In this document: in pieces, positions 10,321 through 21,872 of the stretch
Numbering within the stretch: position 1 is the first letter of the stretch
Layout of the letters: every line of letters starts with the position of its first letter
NCBI GenBank assembly: GCA_029215795.1
Contig: JARDYH010000002.1
Location: forward strand, 272,994,310-273,058,309
Origin: Anniella stebbinsi
Taxonomy: Eukaryota; Chordata; Lepidosauria; Squamata; Anniellidae
Reading direction: 5' to 3'
DNA length: 64,000 nt
The notes under the pieces: model-generated
Databases searched by the model: none
What the model was told of the DNA's origin: nothing
The model's input: the letters and a program-made list of their open reading frames with translations, nothing else
Made by a program: the position numbers and the translations under genes

Positions 10321-12799
10321 AATTAGTCGTTCTAACCAATGGTAAGGTTAAGAAGAAAACCTTGGTTTTTTTTTTAATAGTCTTCCTTTATAATCCAAAA
10401 ATAACACCCATTTAGTTATGGGTTGCCTGTAAGTGCACAAAGTTCTTCCTCCTGAAGGAATTGCAAAAGGAGAAAGAGGTCAGAGTAAAGTTTGGAAAAG
10501 AAATATCAAGAAATTGTAAATCTAGAGAATGTGTGGCAAAATAACTTCACTAACCCATAACCTCTTTTCTTCCTGCTGTTCATAAAATAAGAAAAAGGGT
10601 TCTCATCTCAGTTTTCAGTTGCTTGAAAGTGAAACAAATGCTCTCCCTTTTCTCTTCAGTCTGGGTCAGCTCTCCATTTCTATAATATATTTCTATGGTG
10701 GTCCCTGAGGTTTATTTTATTAAATAGATTTTCTCAATGCTTGATCTTGAATTTAGGACTTGCATTTTTGAAATAGCATTGGTCTGGTAATCGTGTCCCC
10801 TACAAAATGCAGCCAAATAAATTCAGAACGGAATAGCAAAGTAGGGGGAAGAAATGTACACTGCAGGAGGCATAACTTAAGAACCAAAACACACTTTAGA
10901 CATTTTGCATGCATAACAAGATGTAGTGCCCAAATCAGGATGCTAGCTGTCAAATTATTATTAATCCATTAGACACAGACAGTGCATTTGACTCTATAAA
11001 AATAACAAGAAAAAAGATGAAAGTCTGCATGCCAAGGAATTTACAAGTTAAGTCTGTCAATCTCCCTCTATTTAGAGTTGTGTGCTGTGCTGTCATACAC
11101 CTTAGCATCAGGGAAAATTGCTTGCCTAGCTCCTAAGGAAAAGGAGCATATATCAACACCAGTGAGATCTTCTGCAAAATACTGCATTATCCTCACCACC
11201 TAAGAGTGCTCCTCTTGGGGGTTTCTCAAACACATAATTCTACACAAACCCCCAACCTCCACTTTTGTTTCAACATCTCATGGCTACTTAGCATGCTCAG
11301 TCCTCATTGGGATGGAATCCTTGTGGGCAAGGGGAGTTACCTCTTCCACTTAGATTTTTTTTTAAAAATTAAAAATATACTTTTTCAAATCTTGGAGTTC
11401 CCTTAATCTTGGGCTGATACCTCCCTTTTATTCCTCAGTGACCCCATTTTGGCCCCAATCCTATTAGCACTCACCACCTGAGTTCAATATTAGAGGTCAT
11501 GATATAGGGAGTGATCAGCTGAATAACCACAGACCCCATAACTAGTTAGTTCCCTCTGTGGAGCAGCCTTTCCAATGGAAAAGTGACTATCATGAAAATG
11601 CACAAGTTCCTTTCCTGGGAAGCATAATTCCCAGGAATAATATTCCAAAGGTTAGTTACAAAATTATTGCAAGCACCTTTGGAACATACCAAATTGCATT
11701 CACTCATGGCTTTTGTATATTTAATTAGCTGGATGTGTTGTTTAAATGATCTTTGAAGTGGCTACGAACTCCAAGTTGCATAGACCGCCCCCACCCCCTG
11801 CATAGGTAGAGGCAGAAGGAAATGATTTGGCAGTTCTGAATGTGTATAGAAATACCATAATGCTTTCTCTTCACAAGGAACTAACTCTGTAAATGGTTCA
11901 TGCTCCGGAATGTCTTAGAAGTAGGGTCCATGAAACAGTATTCTTGGTGAGTCATTACACAAGGAGATTTTGAGCATCTCTGCATGAAGCATTTATCGTG
12001 CACTTGTGATTGTTCACTCGTGGAAGTTCATGGGTCCTTTTCACAATGATGTCAACCTCCAATGCCTTTTATGTTATTTTCAAGGGATAATCCGCCATCT
12101 TAAAAGTCACAGAAAATGCAGTAATAAATCTGAATTGCACAATAGAACAGTGCCATCTGCTGGCAGTATCAATAAAACATATAGGAGGAAACCAAAATTG
12201 GGGGGGGGGGAGGAGACAGGGGGAAGCAAGTGTATTTTGCCAATTGTTAAAGTGCAAAGTCTCCAGAAGAGAAAGCCCTAGTAAGCCTGTGGGATTGTCG
12301 CTAAATGTAGAGAAGCCCTTTGTCTCAGCCACTACTTTTCTGGCCATGGCATGTTGACCATTGTGAAGCCAGATGCACAAGTTCTACTCTCCGGATATTT
12401 GATATCAACCTCTTGTCAATGGCATCCCAACCAATGGGCAAAATAGCAGGGTACACCTACCCTGCTTTCCCCTCTGAAAATTTACAAGAACAAGACGATA
12501 ATGAGGCACAAGTGGTTATGACACACAACTGGTTTGTTTAAATTTCCCTTGTTAAAAAAATCAGTGTAATAAAAAGAAGAAAAGAATCTGAGAGAAAAGA
12601 ATTAAAAAACAGAGTAAAAGGGGATAAACCAAAACAGTAAAGAACATAATCCACCTCGCAGTTCTCTGGTTCATGGACCATTGAAATGTGTAGTAAAGAG
12701 CTTGCAATCACCCAGTTCTTCCTGTGAAACAAATTCTAGATAGACTAAGATCTCAATGAAGACAAAGTTTCCTTTTTCCTCACTTCTGTTTCTCAGAAA
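10321..12799. other. Unassigned noncoding DNA
   Basis: No gene or repeat is recognisable. It is AT-rich with scattered homopolymers, including a G-run at 12,199. Short frames at 12,006-12,541 on both strands overlap and show no domain. Confidence 0.3.
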
Positions 12800-12807
12800 T
12801 GATAATG

Positions 12808-12850
<43 letters not shown>

Positions 12851-12854
12851 TAAT
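12800..12854. repeat. (GATAAT)n/(ATA)n compound microsatellite
   Basis: Repeated GATAAT units grade into pure ATA/AAT units. They encode the artificial Asn-Asp run of a short open frame. Confidence 0.95.
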
Positions 12855-13986
12855 TCTGTAGCAGCCACTAGAGGAAGTATAAATAACTTCAAGTTAAATC
12901 AATATGTCTGGTCACTTAACCTACTCCTTTTAAAGCTATGCAGTCTTCAGTGCCCCTAGGTTACTCTCCTGGTGTTTTCCCCCCAATGTTACTATGGAAA
13001 AAGTTATAACTCCTAGGAATCCCACTGGGCTAACTGCAATTGTAAAGAAACAACAATAATAGGATTTTCCTCCCTTCCTTCATTTTGGTAGAAAACCATC
13101 AACAGGCATGTTCTGGTTGCAGGGAGCTTCTTTCAAAATTATCTTATTTTTTTTTAAAAAAACTGAATCTACAATTATATCACAAGCCAAAAAAATAATT
13201 GGGACAAGGATTTCTATTGTACATGCTCTCTAGCCAAAAATTCAAATTAAAGGTGTTTACAAAAATTTTCTATAGTTCTTCAGTAGATCAAGTCTTGAGT
13301 TACAAGTCATTTGCACATGCAAGGACTGGTTTTTGGAGTGTTCAAGACACCTTAGTCCAGGCAAAGACCCTAGACCACCAACAGCATCTCTGCCCCAAGC
13401 ATTTTCATGGTTTCTGTCATGCCTGGGATAATGTGAGTTGTGTCCATCACAACTGGAAGCCACAAGGTTGGGGAAGGCTGGCATAAGAGATTTCTCACAG
13501 GCAGGCCTATTGGCATTACAAAAGCAAAAGCATTTGTATTCCCTCTGCTCTTGCTGATTGACATGTTGTCACCTGAGTAAATCTAACCTGAGAGGTTGAT
13601 GTTGTAAAGACTGGCATCAGAGCATAAATACAGTGCAAAGCAGAACGTTTCCGACAGCAATAAGAACATTTTCTCTGGTTACCTGTGGGGTGAAATAATT
13701 TTTACCACAAAATGAATGGGAGGCGAATTTCATCATTGATCATGCCCTGAAAGACTAAATTTGGTATATATACAGATATTTTATAGCACAATCTTAATCA
13801 CAGCAATGACAAAACTATGGGCTTAAACTGTGGGTGCCTACAATTCGATGATAATCAAAAGGTATTCCAAATACCATAAAATGTTGTTCTTGATACCAAT
13901 CGATCCCACTTGTGTTTAAAATAAGCTATTTTATTCCATTTTAATCTCAAATATCAACATTAATGACAAAATTTTCACTCAGTGAT
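12855..13986. other. Unassigned noncoding DNA
   Basis: Mostly unassigned. A fragment near 13,465-13,484 (GGTTGGGGAAGGCTGGCATA) is the edge of the palindromic repeat found at 1,774 and 19,690. No exon is visible. Confidence 0.3.
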
Positions 13987-14249
13987 GTTAACATTAGGGA
14001 TGTGCACTGGATCGGACCCGATCCACGATCCGAGTCCGGTCCAGTGGGAAATCGGATAAATTATCCGATTTCCGATCCCGCAGCTGGATCGGCCGATCCA
14101 ATCCGAACCGGTCCGAAAAAGCTCCGAACCGGTTCGGCGGATCGGCGGATTGGCGGGCGCCCACTGGCGCCCACCGCCGCTTCCATTGGCGGGCGCCAGC
14201 GGGCGCCCGCCGATGAAAGTGGACAGCGGGGGGGGGGAGGAGGGGGGCA

Positions 14250-15640
14250 CTTACCTTCTCGGCCCGGTGGCTCCCGTCCGGCGCCGGCGCCTACTACTAC
14301 TAGCAGGCTCCGCGGCCTGCTCTAGGGTGGCGCGCCGGGTGATGTCATCACCCGGCGCGCTACTCTAGAGCAGGCCGCGGAGCCTGCTGGTAGTAGTAGG
14401 CGCCGGCGCCGGACGGGAGCCACCGGGCCGGGAAGGTAAGGAGGGGGTGCGTGGAGGGGAGGAGGGGGCGCGCGGAGGGGGGAGGGGGGCCCTTACCTTT
14501 CCGGCCCGGCGGCTCCCGTCCGGCGCCGGCGCCTACTATTCCCAGCAGGCTCCGCGGCCTGCTCTAGGATGGCGCGCCGGGTGATGTCATCACCCGGCGC
14601 GCTACTCTAGAGCAGGCCGCGGAGCCTGCTGGAAGTAGTAGGCGCCGGCGCCGGACGGGAGCCGCCGGGCCGGAAAGGTAAGGAGGGGGTGCGTGGAGGG
14701 GAGGAGGGGGCGCGCGGAGGGGGGAGGGGGGCCCTTACCTTTCCGGCCCGGCAGCTCCCGTCCGGCGCCGGCGCCTACTACTCCCAGCAGGCTCCGCGGC
14801 CTGCTCTAGGATGGCGCGCCGGGTGATGTCATCACCCGGCGCGCTACTCTAGAGCAGGCCGCGGAGCCTGCTGAAAGTAGTAGGCGCCGGCGCCGGACGG
14901 GAGCCGCCGGGCCGGAAAGGTAAGGAGGGGGTGCGTGGAGGGGAGGAGGGGGCGCGCGGAGGGGGGAGGGGGGCCCTTACCTTTCCGGCCCGGCGGCTCC
15001 CGTCCGGCGCCGGCGCCTACTATTCCCAGCAGGCTCCGCGGCCTGCTCTAGGATGGCGCGCCGGGTGATGTCATCACCCGGCGCGCTACTCTAGAGCAGG
15101 CCGCGGAGCCTGCTGGAAGTAGTAGGCGCCGGCGCCGGACGGGAGCCGCCGGGCCGGAAAGGTAAGGAGGGGGTGCGTGGAGGGGAGGAGGGGGCGCGCG
15201 GAGGGGGGAGGGGGGCCCTTACCTGCCCGGCCCGGCGGCTCCCGTCCGGCGCCGGCGCCTACTACTCCCAGCAGGCTCCGCGGCCTGCTCTAGGATGGCG
15301 CGCCGGGTGATGTCATCACCCGGCGCGCTACTCTAGAGCAGGCCGCGGAGCCTGCTGGAAGTAGTAGGCGCCGGCGCCGGACGGGAGCCGCCGGGCCGGA
15401 AAGGTAAGGAGGGGGTGCGTGGAGGGGAGGAGGGGGCGCGCGGAGGGGGGAGGGGGGAGGGGGGCCCTTACCTGCCCGGCCCGGCGGCTCCCGTCCGGCG
15501 CCGGCGCCTACTACTACCAGCAGGCTCCGCGGCCTGCTCCAGGGTGGCGCGCCGGGTGATGTCATCACCCGGCGCGCTACTCGAGAGTAGGCCGCGGAGC
15601 CCGCTGGTAGTAGCCGCCGGCGCCGGACGTGCCGAGAAGG
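14250..15640. repeat. Six-copy tandem array of ~190-bp palindromes, 242-bp period
   Basis: Each unit reads CTTACC - CGGCCCGG - CTCCCGTCCGGCGCCGGCGC - TACTAC - GCAGGCTCCGCGGCCTGCTC - GGCGCGCC - GGGTGATGTCATCACCC and then the reverse complement of the whole, ending GGTAAGG. Centres (the unpaired T of GATGTCATC) lie at 14,345, 14,587, 14,829, 15,071, 15,313 and 15,562, so the first four spacings are exactly 242 bp and the last is 249 because of an extra GA-rich 7-mer in the spacer. Spacers are G-rich (GGAGGGG units). Units differ by few substitutions, which implies recent tandem amplification or homogenisation. Confidence 0.93.
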
Positions 15641-15837
15641 TAAGTGGCGGGGAAGGGGGCTTACCCCCCCCCCGGAGCCGTCCGCTTCTATCCGCTGGCG
15701 CCCGCGGGCGCCAGCGGATGGAAGCAGGCGGCCCCAGGGGGGGTAGGGAGCGCGGGGGAGGGGGTTTACCTGCCGGGGCCGTCCACAGCGGACGGCCCCG
15801 GGGGGGGGGAGGGAGTTAGGCCCCCCCTTACCCACCC

Positions 15838-15905
15838 GCCGCCATTTTTTCCTCATAGACTTGCATTGCAATGCAAGTCTATGGGGAAAAAAATGGCGGC
15901 CGATC
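15838..15905. repeat. Terminal hairpin module of element A
   Basis: CATAGACTTGCATTG is directly followed by its reverse complement CAATGCAAGTCTATG, with flanking GCCATTTTTT/AAAAAATGGC extending the stem. The same hairpin recurs in B (about 23,808-23,870), E (about 32,110-32,180), F (about 37,930-38,000) and G (about 52,845-52,900). Confidence 0.85.
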
Positions 15906-16063
15906 CAAAAATGTACGATTTTTGGGTCGGGATCGGACTCGATCCGGTCCGGGGGGCCTCCGATTTTGTCCGAACCGGTCCGGGACAAAATTGGAGGTCC
16001 CGATCCGGGTCCCGATCCGATCCGGGGGGTCCGTGCACACCCCTAGTTAACATTCCTACCAGT

Positions 16064-16228
16064 GGGCTATCAAGTGTTCAAAGCACTTCATATTCAGTGT
16101 CTCTGTAATCTTTACAATGGCCCTCTAAATTAGGCCAGGATTATTATGCCCATAGTGCAGATGGGTAACCTGAGGCTAAGGGCTTCAATACCCCCCACTC
16201 AAGCCAATACGCTATACTGGCTCTGCAT
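16064..16228 (-). mobile_element. MIR-type CORE-SINE, antisense
   Basis: The minus strand reads GCCTCAGGTTACCCATCTGC followed by the ATAATAATCC block and a tail ending near AAGTGCTTTGAACAC. These are the diagnostic MIR core and L2-related tail. It directly follows the right duplication of element A. Confidence 0.7.
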
Positions 16229-16989
16229 TTATATTATCTAGCAGATGTGCATTGTAGCATGATGAGAAGAGGGGGTGCTCTTTCCCCCACGAAAGATATA
16301 TGGCTTGTTTTTTGAACAAGTACAATAGTAAGCTTAATATACCATCCAAATATGAACCCAGAAATTATTAATGTCCCCAATGCAGAATATAAAAGGAATA
16401 CTGACCTCTGCTTCATTCTATGGCAGTTACAGTAAGATGCTTTGTCGGCCTTTTAATTCCCACAAAAGAAGACAAGCCTACACGCCACATTCTGAAAGTG
16501 ACAGCAACTCCCTGCTCTCTCAGACAGAACCACAGCTTGCTCTAGCCTCAGGAATAGCAGCATCTCCAGCCTGTTTTGCAGCGATGGACTCTTGGGGCTG
16601 TCTAGATCTATCGCGGTTCATGTTGTAGGGGAAAAGAAACGCATTGTATAACAGCACCACCGGCCAGATGTAATGAAAGTGAGAAGTTCCAAATGAGTTA
16701 TTTATATCTAAGGGTGATTCACAAGACTAAGGGAAGATGAGATTTCAGCTGGTCTGCTGAGCACTGAAGCTCTGAATTTAACAGCCTCAGCTACATGCTC
16801 CTCTTGGAGCCCACATTATAAATCACTGCACTCCTACAAGGCTTTCAAGACTAGTGAGTGACAGATGTAATGTGAGTTCCAAGCAAAGCATATGCCAAGA
16901 CTATCAGGTCTTTGATCCAGCACGGGAACACCTGCTAAGAAAACTTACACCTTGCTACCATCGTTTGGACATTTAGTGTTTCCTAATTT
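16229..16989. other. Unassigned noncoding DNA
   Basis: No gene, repeat or domain is recognisable. The short frame at 16,371-16,628 has no identifiable motif. Confidence 0.3.
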
Positions 16990-17058
16990 CCTCTCACTTC
17001 TAGGGCTGACTCTCCAGTTGCTTGATCTTCACATTTGATCTGCAGAGTCAGGGTGCCC

Positions 17059-18986
17059 TGGTATACAGAAGACCTCAGGGAGTTGAAGCGGGAAGGATGA
17101 CGACTGGAGCGCCGATGGTAGAAAACTCGACTTATATCCAACAAGACATGACATAGAGAACATCTCCGTTACTATGGGGTGGCAATACGTGCAGCGAAGA
17201 AAGCTTTCTTCTCTGCATGCATTGCATCTGCGAATTCACGTCCAGCAGAACTGTTCAGGGTGGTGATGGGGTCTAACCCAGGCACCTTCCCCCCTGAATC
17301 CAACCTTAGAGCCTTCGGTAGTTCACTGTGATGCCTTTAACAATCTTTTCACAGATAAAATCTCTCGGATAAGAGCTGACTTAGATGCCGTCATTATAGC
17401 AGAGGCTGACAATGGAGTGTCCAGTGACTCCGCGAGTAGGATTACACTGGATCAGTTTCAGTTGGTGAGTACCGAGGATGTGGACAAGCTGCTTGGATGA
17501 GTGAGGAAGACGACTTGTCCTCTCGATCTCTGTCCTTCTTGGCTTGTTGCCTAGGGAGGAGATGCAGTTAGATCACAATTACAATATATTATTAATGCAT
17601 CTCTCAGGGAGGGGAGTTTTCCATCATGTTTAAAAGAAGCAGTGGTACGGCCGCTTCTAAAAAAGCCCTCCCTGGACCCCTTGGACCTTAATAACTACAG
17701 GCCAATATCAAATCTTCCATTTTGGGGCAAGGTGATCAAGAGGGCAGTTGCCTTCCAACTCCAAGCAGTTTTGGATGACACTGATTTTCTAGACCCATTT
17801 CAAATCGGCTTCAGGGCAGGATACGGAGTTGAGACAGCTTTGGTCGCCTTAGTGGATGATCTACGCCTGAGTATTGACAGGGAGAGTGTGTCCCTATTGG
17901 TACTCTTGGACCTCTCAGCGGCTTTCGATATCATCGACCATGGTATCCTTCTAGAGCGCCATGGGGAATTGGGAATCGGAGGTACTGTGCTTCAGATGGT
18001 GGTTCCAGGTTCCAGATGGTGATGCTTGGGGATAGCGGCTCTTCAAAGAAGGAGCTGCTATATGGTGTACCACAAGGTGCCATCCTTTCCGCAATGCTGT
18101 TTAACACTTATATGAAACCGCTGGGAGAGATCATCCGGAGGCATGGGGCGGGGTGCTATCAATACGCTGATGACACCCAAATATATTTCTCTATGCCTTC
18201 GACAACATCGTCAGCTAAGGATAGTGTGTCTCCTCTGAATGAATGCTTGGAGGCGGTAATGGGCTGGATGAGGAAAAACAAATTGAAGCTGAATCCAAAC
18301 AAGATGGAGGTGTTTGCTGTCAAAGGCCACAACCTGGGTTTGGAGGTGTGTCAACCAGTTCTGGATGGGGTTATACTTCCCCTGAAAGATTGTGTTCGCA
18401 GCTTGGGGATACTCCTGGATCCGTCTCACCAAATGACAGCCCAGATAGACGCGACGGCCAGGGTGCCTACTATCAACTTTGGCTGATATGCCAGCTGCGC
18501 CCCTTCCTAGAGTTGGAAGACCTAAAGATGGTAGTGCACGCACTGGTAACTTCGAGGCTCGACTTCTGCAATGCGCTGTACATAGGGCTACCTTTGTGCC
18601 TAGTCCGGAAACTTCAACTAGTACAAAATATGGCAGCCAGGTTGGTCACCGGTACACCTAGGGGTGACCACATTACACCAATTTTAAAATCACTTCATTG
18701 GCTGCCAATCAGTTTCCGGGCGAAGTATAAAGTGCTGGTTATTACCTTTAAAGCCCTACATGGTCTGGGTCCAGGTTACCTGCAGGATCGCCTTCTCCCG
18801 TGTAATCTGCCCCACACACTTAGGTCCTCTGGGAAGAACTTACTCCAATCAACCAGAACTAGGCTAATGGGTGTTACCCAGAGGACCTTCTCTTCTGCCG
18901 CTCCCAGACTGTGGAATGGCCTGCCGGAGGAGATTCGACAAATTTGCAGTCTTCATGAATCTCTTCCGGCAGGCCTACCCAGTTGA
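17059..18986 (+). pseudogene. L2-type reverse transcriptase pseudogene
   Basis: In order I see WYTEDLRELKREG, AIRAAKKAFFSACIASAN, NNLFTDKISRIRADL, VVRPLLKKPSLDP, NNYRPISNLPF, GFRAGYGVETALVALVDDL, LLDLSAAFDIIDHGI, YGVPQGAILSAMLFNTYMKP, YQYADDTQIYFS (about 18,156-18,193) and the C-terminal blocks to APRLWNGLPEEIR. Damage is clear: an early stop in the linker (WYTEDLRELKREG then TGA), a stop after CLNNLF-region residues, a deletion near 17,995-18,015 that removes the FRSYL segment, a one-base deletion near 18,461 (compare copy 1), and an in-frame deletion of about 27 bases near the C-terminus. The catalytic YADD is intact. This is a dead LINE copy. Confidence 0.85.
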
Positions 18987-19119
18987 ATTTTAAGATGTTT
19001 TTAATGATGTATTAGTTTTTATTTATTTTAATATTTAATCTATTTTGTGGTTCTTGTGTTTTATATTTGTTGTTGTTCCCTGCCTCGATCTGGAGGGAGA
19101 GGCGGGTTATAAATAAATA

Positions 19120-19150
<31 letters not shown>

Positions 19151-19152
19151 AT
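19120..19152 (+). repeat. (ATT)n tail of L2 copy 2
   Basis: ATT units directly follow the LINE 3' hairpin and grade into ATAATATATT. Confidence 0.9.
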
Positions 19153-19685
19153 ATATTAGTTTTCTCCTCCAGGTCTCCAGGGAATAAAGTAACATCTCAG
19201 GGTGATGAGCCAGATACATGGGGAAAGACTATTTTCTTGGCCAGGTTCAAGAGCATTTGCTATTTATGACACTGTCTTTGTGGCACTCTGGCCTTGAAGC
19301 ATCAGGCACAGCCAGCCTCTTCCCCTGACCTGATAAGTGTCATTTTCTAATCCACACATCGCAGGATCAGAGCCTCAGAAAACTTGTTGACCCTGGCTGG
19401 TTCACACCGGACATGGGAATCACTTGCCCAGAGTGTGGTTATACAAGGTTACCACATGCCTACCGAACATATGGGGGCTTTATTATGTGAATGGGCATCA
19501 CATACAATCAATATATGTGTAAAAAGAATGGCTGTCCACAAATGTGACCCTACATTAAATGGGTACTGCAACCATAGATAGGATAGCCATGTTTTCTGTG
19601 ATCATGCGTAGGAGCAGTTCTTACTAAATCAGTATTACATGATCTATGCAGGAACAAAAAGATGACAACGTGTATGCCTCTAACC
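19153..19685. other. Unassigned noncoding DNA
   Basis: No repeat or gene is recognised between the LINE tail and the next MITE fragment. Confidence 0.3.
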
Positions 19686-19785
19686 CAGCCTTCCCCTGAT
19701 GTGGTTGAAAGGTCTTGGATTACAAGTCCCAGAACCAAGTAGTCCAATACACCTTGAAGGCATTAGGTTGGGGAAGGCTGCTCTA
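19686..19785. mobile_element. Fragment of the ACAACTCCCA-type palindromic repeat
   Basis: GGATTACAAGTCCCAGAACC and GGTTGGGGAAGGCTGCTCTA correspond to parts of the hairpin repeat at 1,774 and 45,969. It is degraded and the boundaries are approximate. Confidence 0.4.
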
Positions 19786-19814
19786 ACCCCTGAATTAGGT
19801 TCATCACCTTAAAT

Positions 19815-19902
19815 ATCTCTTTTAAAGTTTTGGCTGGTTCTGATCAAAACCCAGACTGGATTCACAGCCCCAGCGGAATTGAAGCCACCAGCTTCCACTG
19901 CC
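19815..19902. mobile_element. Half of a CAGTGGAGGC-type palindromic MITE
   Basis: TTTTGGCTGGTTCTGATC, AAAACCCAGACTGGATTCAC and AGCCCCAGCGG match the right arm of the complete copy at 20,819-21,037. The left arm is absent. Confidence 0.6.
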
Positions 19903-20084
19903 CTAACCTGTATACATTTGCTGCCAGTTGCAGAAGGTAGTAATACAACATCTCTTGTGGGCTCTCTGAGCTCAGCTTTAGGAGTTATTGCACTGAATGT
20001 TACTGGCTCTTCTGCTGTGCTGTTGAAAATATAAAGTGGCTGAACGTGAGTCTTGAGAAAGCTCATGACTCTTGCTGGGGCATA

Positions 20085-20530
20085 TGAAGGTTGCTAGTGA
20101 GCCAAGGAAGACCTCGGGAAATTAATTTTAAGGCTCCAACGCTTCGAAGTTAATTCGCTGCCTGGGAGGGAGGATGGGAAAAGAAATCAAACGTTAATTC
20201 AGATGAAAAGAGGTTTTAAGCGGAATAATTTAAAAATAAAAACAGCTCTCATTGCTGAGATGGTTACACACTTCCGTCCTCAAGATTGTTGGAGGGGGGA
20301 AAGACAGTCAAAAGATTGAATAAAGTCGATGCTGTCTTTGCCTGCAAAGCTGAGGCAGAGGCGAAAATCAAAGCAGCCAACTAGAAATTGCTGGAGTGAG
20401 CGTAATAAGAGTGCTTCAGACTTCAGAGGGATCCTGAAAGAGGGCACTTAAAGAGGAATTAAGCACTCCAGGAAGTTAGCAGACGCATATGCATTTTTAA
20501 GAGGAAGCCGGTTCCCCACCCCACCCCAAG
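20085..20530. other. Repeat-poor complex block, candidate conserved noncoding element
   Basis: No transposon signature, palindrome or microsatellite is visible. The sequence is of even complexity with homeobox-like ATTA/TAAT words (for example GGAAATTAATTTTAAG, GCGGAATAATTTAAAA). Only an alignment to other vertebrates could show conservation. Confidence 0.2.
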
Positions 20531-20818
20531 CTCTGCTGTTCAAGTGCTCTTCGTTGCTCCTGTATTATTATAAAGGACCCATATACGTAAGCTGCATACC
20601 TGGTACAGGAGGGGGGGGACTTTTTTCCCCTCAAACGCTGCATTTCCCCAGGGGGAATCTATTGGACGGTGCACACCAGTGGTGGGTGGGACAGTGGAGG
20701 CGGGAGGCTCCAATTCAAGGCGCTAAACCTCTACCCAAGATGCTGACCCACCCACCACTCCCAGTCATGTAGTCCAACACATCTTGAATGCAGCAGGTTG
20801 GGAGGACTGCGCTTGCCC

Positions 20819-21037
20819 AGTGGAGGCCGGTGGCTCCGATTTCGGTGGGTCTGTGGATGTATTCTGGCTTTCAGACAGAATCAGCCAGAACTCTAAAGGA
20901 GCTGTCCAAGGCGTTGCACCCTATCCCCAAGATAAGTTCAGCACCTTGGATAGATCCTTTAGAGTTCTGGCTAGTTGTGGCTGAAACCCAAAATGGATTC
21001 ACAGCCCCAACGAAACCGGAGCCACCAGCCTCCACAG
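20819..21037. mobile_element. CAGTGGAGGC-type palindromic MITE, complete
   Basis: The left arm CAGTGGAGGCCGGTGGCTCC pairs with the right arm GGAGCCACCAGCCTCCAC. The inner AGAACTCTAAAGGAGCT pairs with GATCCTTTAGAGTTCTGGCT. Partial or full relatives lie at 19,815, 29,061 and 49,223. I could not identify a clean target duplication, so the superfamily is open; the CAGTGG end would suit hAT. Confidence 0.72.
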
Positions 21038-21872
21038 GGGTGGGACCAATGCCCAAAGTGGTTGAAGTCATCCCCCTTTCTCTTTCTCTTTCACTAACAC
21101 CCTGGCTCTCTCCCACCCCTTCTCTCCTTTTACTCCCACCCAGTGAAAGGATTGCTCTTGCAAGAGTGGTGGTATAGTGCAGCTAGGTTCACAGGGACAC
21201 AACACCAACACTGTTATTTATTAGCAGGGAAGTCATCTTCTACCACCATCCCTGAGTGTAGCTGCAATCCTAACAGCAGTTGTGAGAGAAATGGATTTTC
21301 CCAGCAATGAGTGTTCCCTGTTGTAATGCAAAGTATTTTGGAATAGCTTAGTCTTGAATGGGCAAATAAGACAGATTAGCTTTACAAAAGACTTGTTCCT
21401 GGTGGAAATGAAAACTCATAGAATTGGTTTGTTGAGATGAATCAACACAGCTTCAAGCAATTTGAGACTCTCCTTGGGGGAGTGGCTATGTGGACTGTCA
21501 TGATTAGTGTCTACACTTCCAAATTTATCATGACACCACTGTGCAAGAGATCTGAACTGATCTCTTGCAGAGAGCTTTTGCAATTAGGCTGAGGTCTGCA
21601 TGAAATTTAATTGGGGTCCACCTAAAGGCTTTGCATCTTATCAGAAAAGATCTCTCATAGTAGTACTTTGTTGAATCCCATGTTGAATCTTCTTAATCTT
21701 ACAGAGGGAATTGTTAGTCAACAACATAAGGAATCAACAGCGTATATGTTGGCTGAAGCAGGAATGTTGTATGCAAAATGGTCAACAGGACAAATAACAC
21801 TTTCAAGGACAAGGGATAATTGCTTGGATAAAATATGGGATTTTGCTATTTTGACAAAATTAACGCACTATC
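21038..21872. other. Unassigned noncoding DNA
   Basis: A CT-rich stretch lies at 21,075-21,140. Nothing else is recognisable. Confidence 0.3.

Larger units (their letters stand above)
13995..16045 (+). mobile_element. Element A: hAT-like, modular palindromic non-autonomous transposon
   Basis: The left terminus TAGGGATGTGCACTGGATC and the right terminus GGGGTCCGTGCACACCCCTA are inverted repeats. Perfect 8-bp duplications GTTAACAT flank it at 13,987-13,994 and 16,046-16,053. Both subterminal regions are packed with GGATC, GATCC and TCCGA words. The core (14,250-15,640) is a six-copy tandem array of long palindromes. Two smaller palindromes follow (15,660-15,740 and 15,770-15,805), then a CATAGACTTGCATTG hairpin and an AAAATGGCGGC motif (15,838-15,905). 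It is strongly GC- and CpG-rich inside AT-rich flanks. There is no transposase ORF. Known biology: 8-bp duplications and TAGGG/CAGGG ends are hAT traits. Inference: it was mobilised in trans. Confidence 0.88.
16990..19152 (+). mobile_element. L2-type LINE, copy 2 of subfamily A (longest copy)
   Basis: The block runs from the endonuclease-reverse transcriptase linker (WYTEDLRELKREG at about 17,059) through the whole palm to the C-terminal domain, the 3' UTR hairpin (CCTCGATCTGGAGGGAGAGG at about 19,082) and an (ATT)n tail. From 18,171 on it aligns base for base with copy 1. The endonuclease is missing and the 5' boundary is approximate. Several stops and frameshifts make it inactive. Confidence 0.87.

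Noticed and set aside
12671..12959. Asn-Asp and Leu-Ser repeat peptides
   Set aside because: Translation of the GATAAT microsatellite.
14250..15640. CRISPR-like or satellite array
   Set aside because: Repeat units are ~190 bp palindromes with low-complexity spacers inside a transposon with its own target duplications; not short repeats with unique spacers, and the host is eukaryotic.
15290..15988. 232-codon minus-strand open frame rich in Arg, Pro and Gly
   Set aside because: It lies entirely in the palindromic GC-rich array; the repeated peptide simply reflects the 242-bp units, and similar frames open on the other strand.
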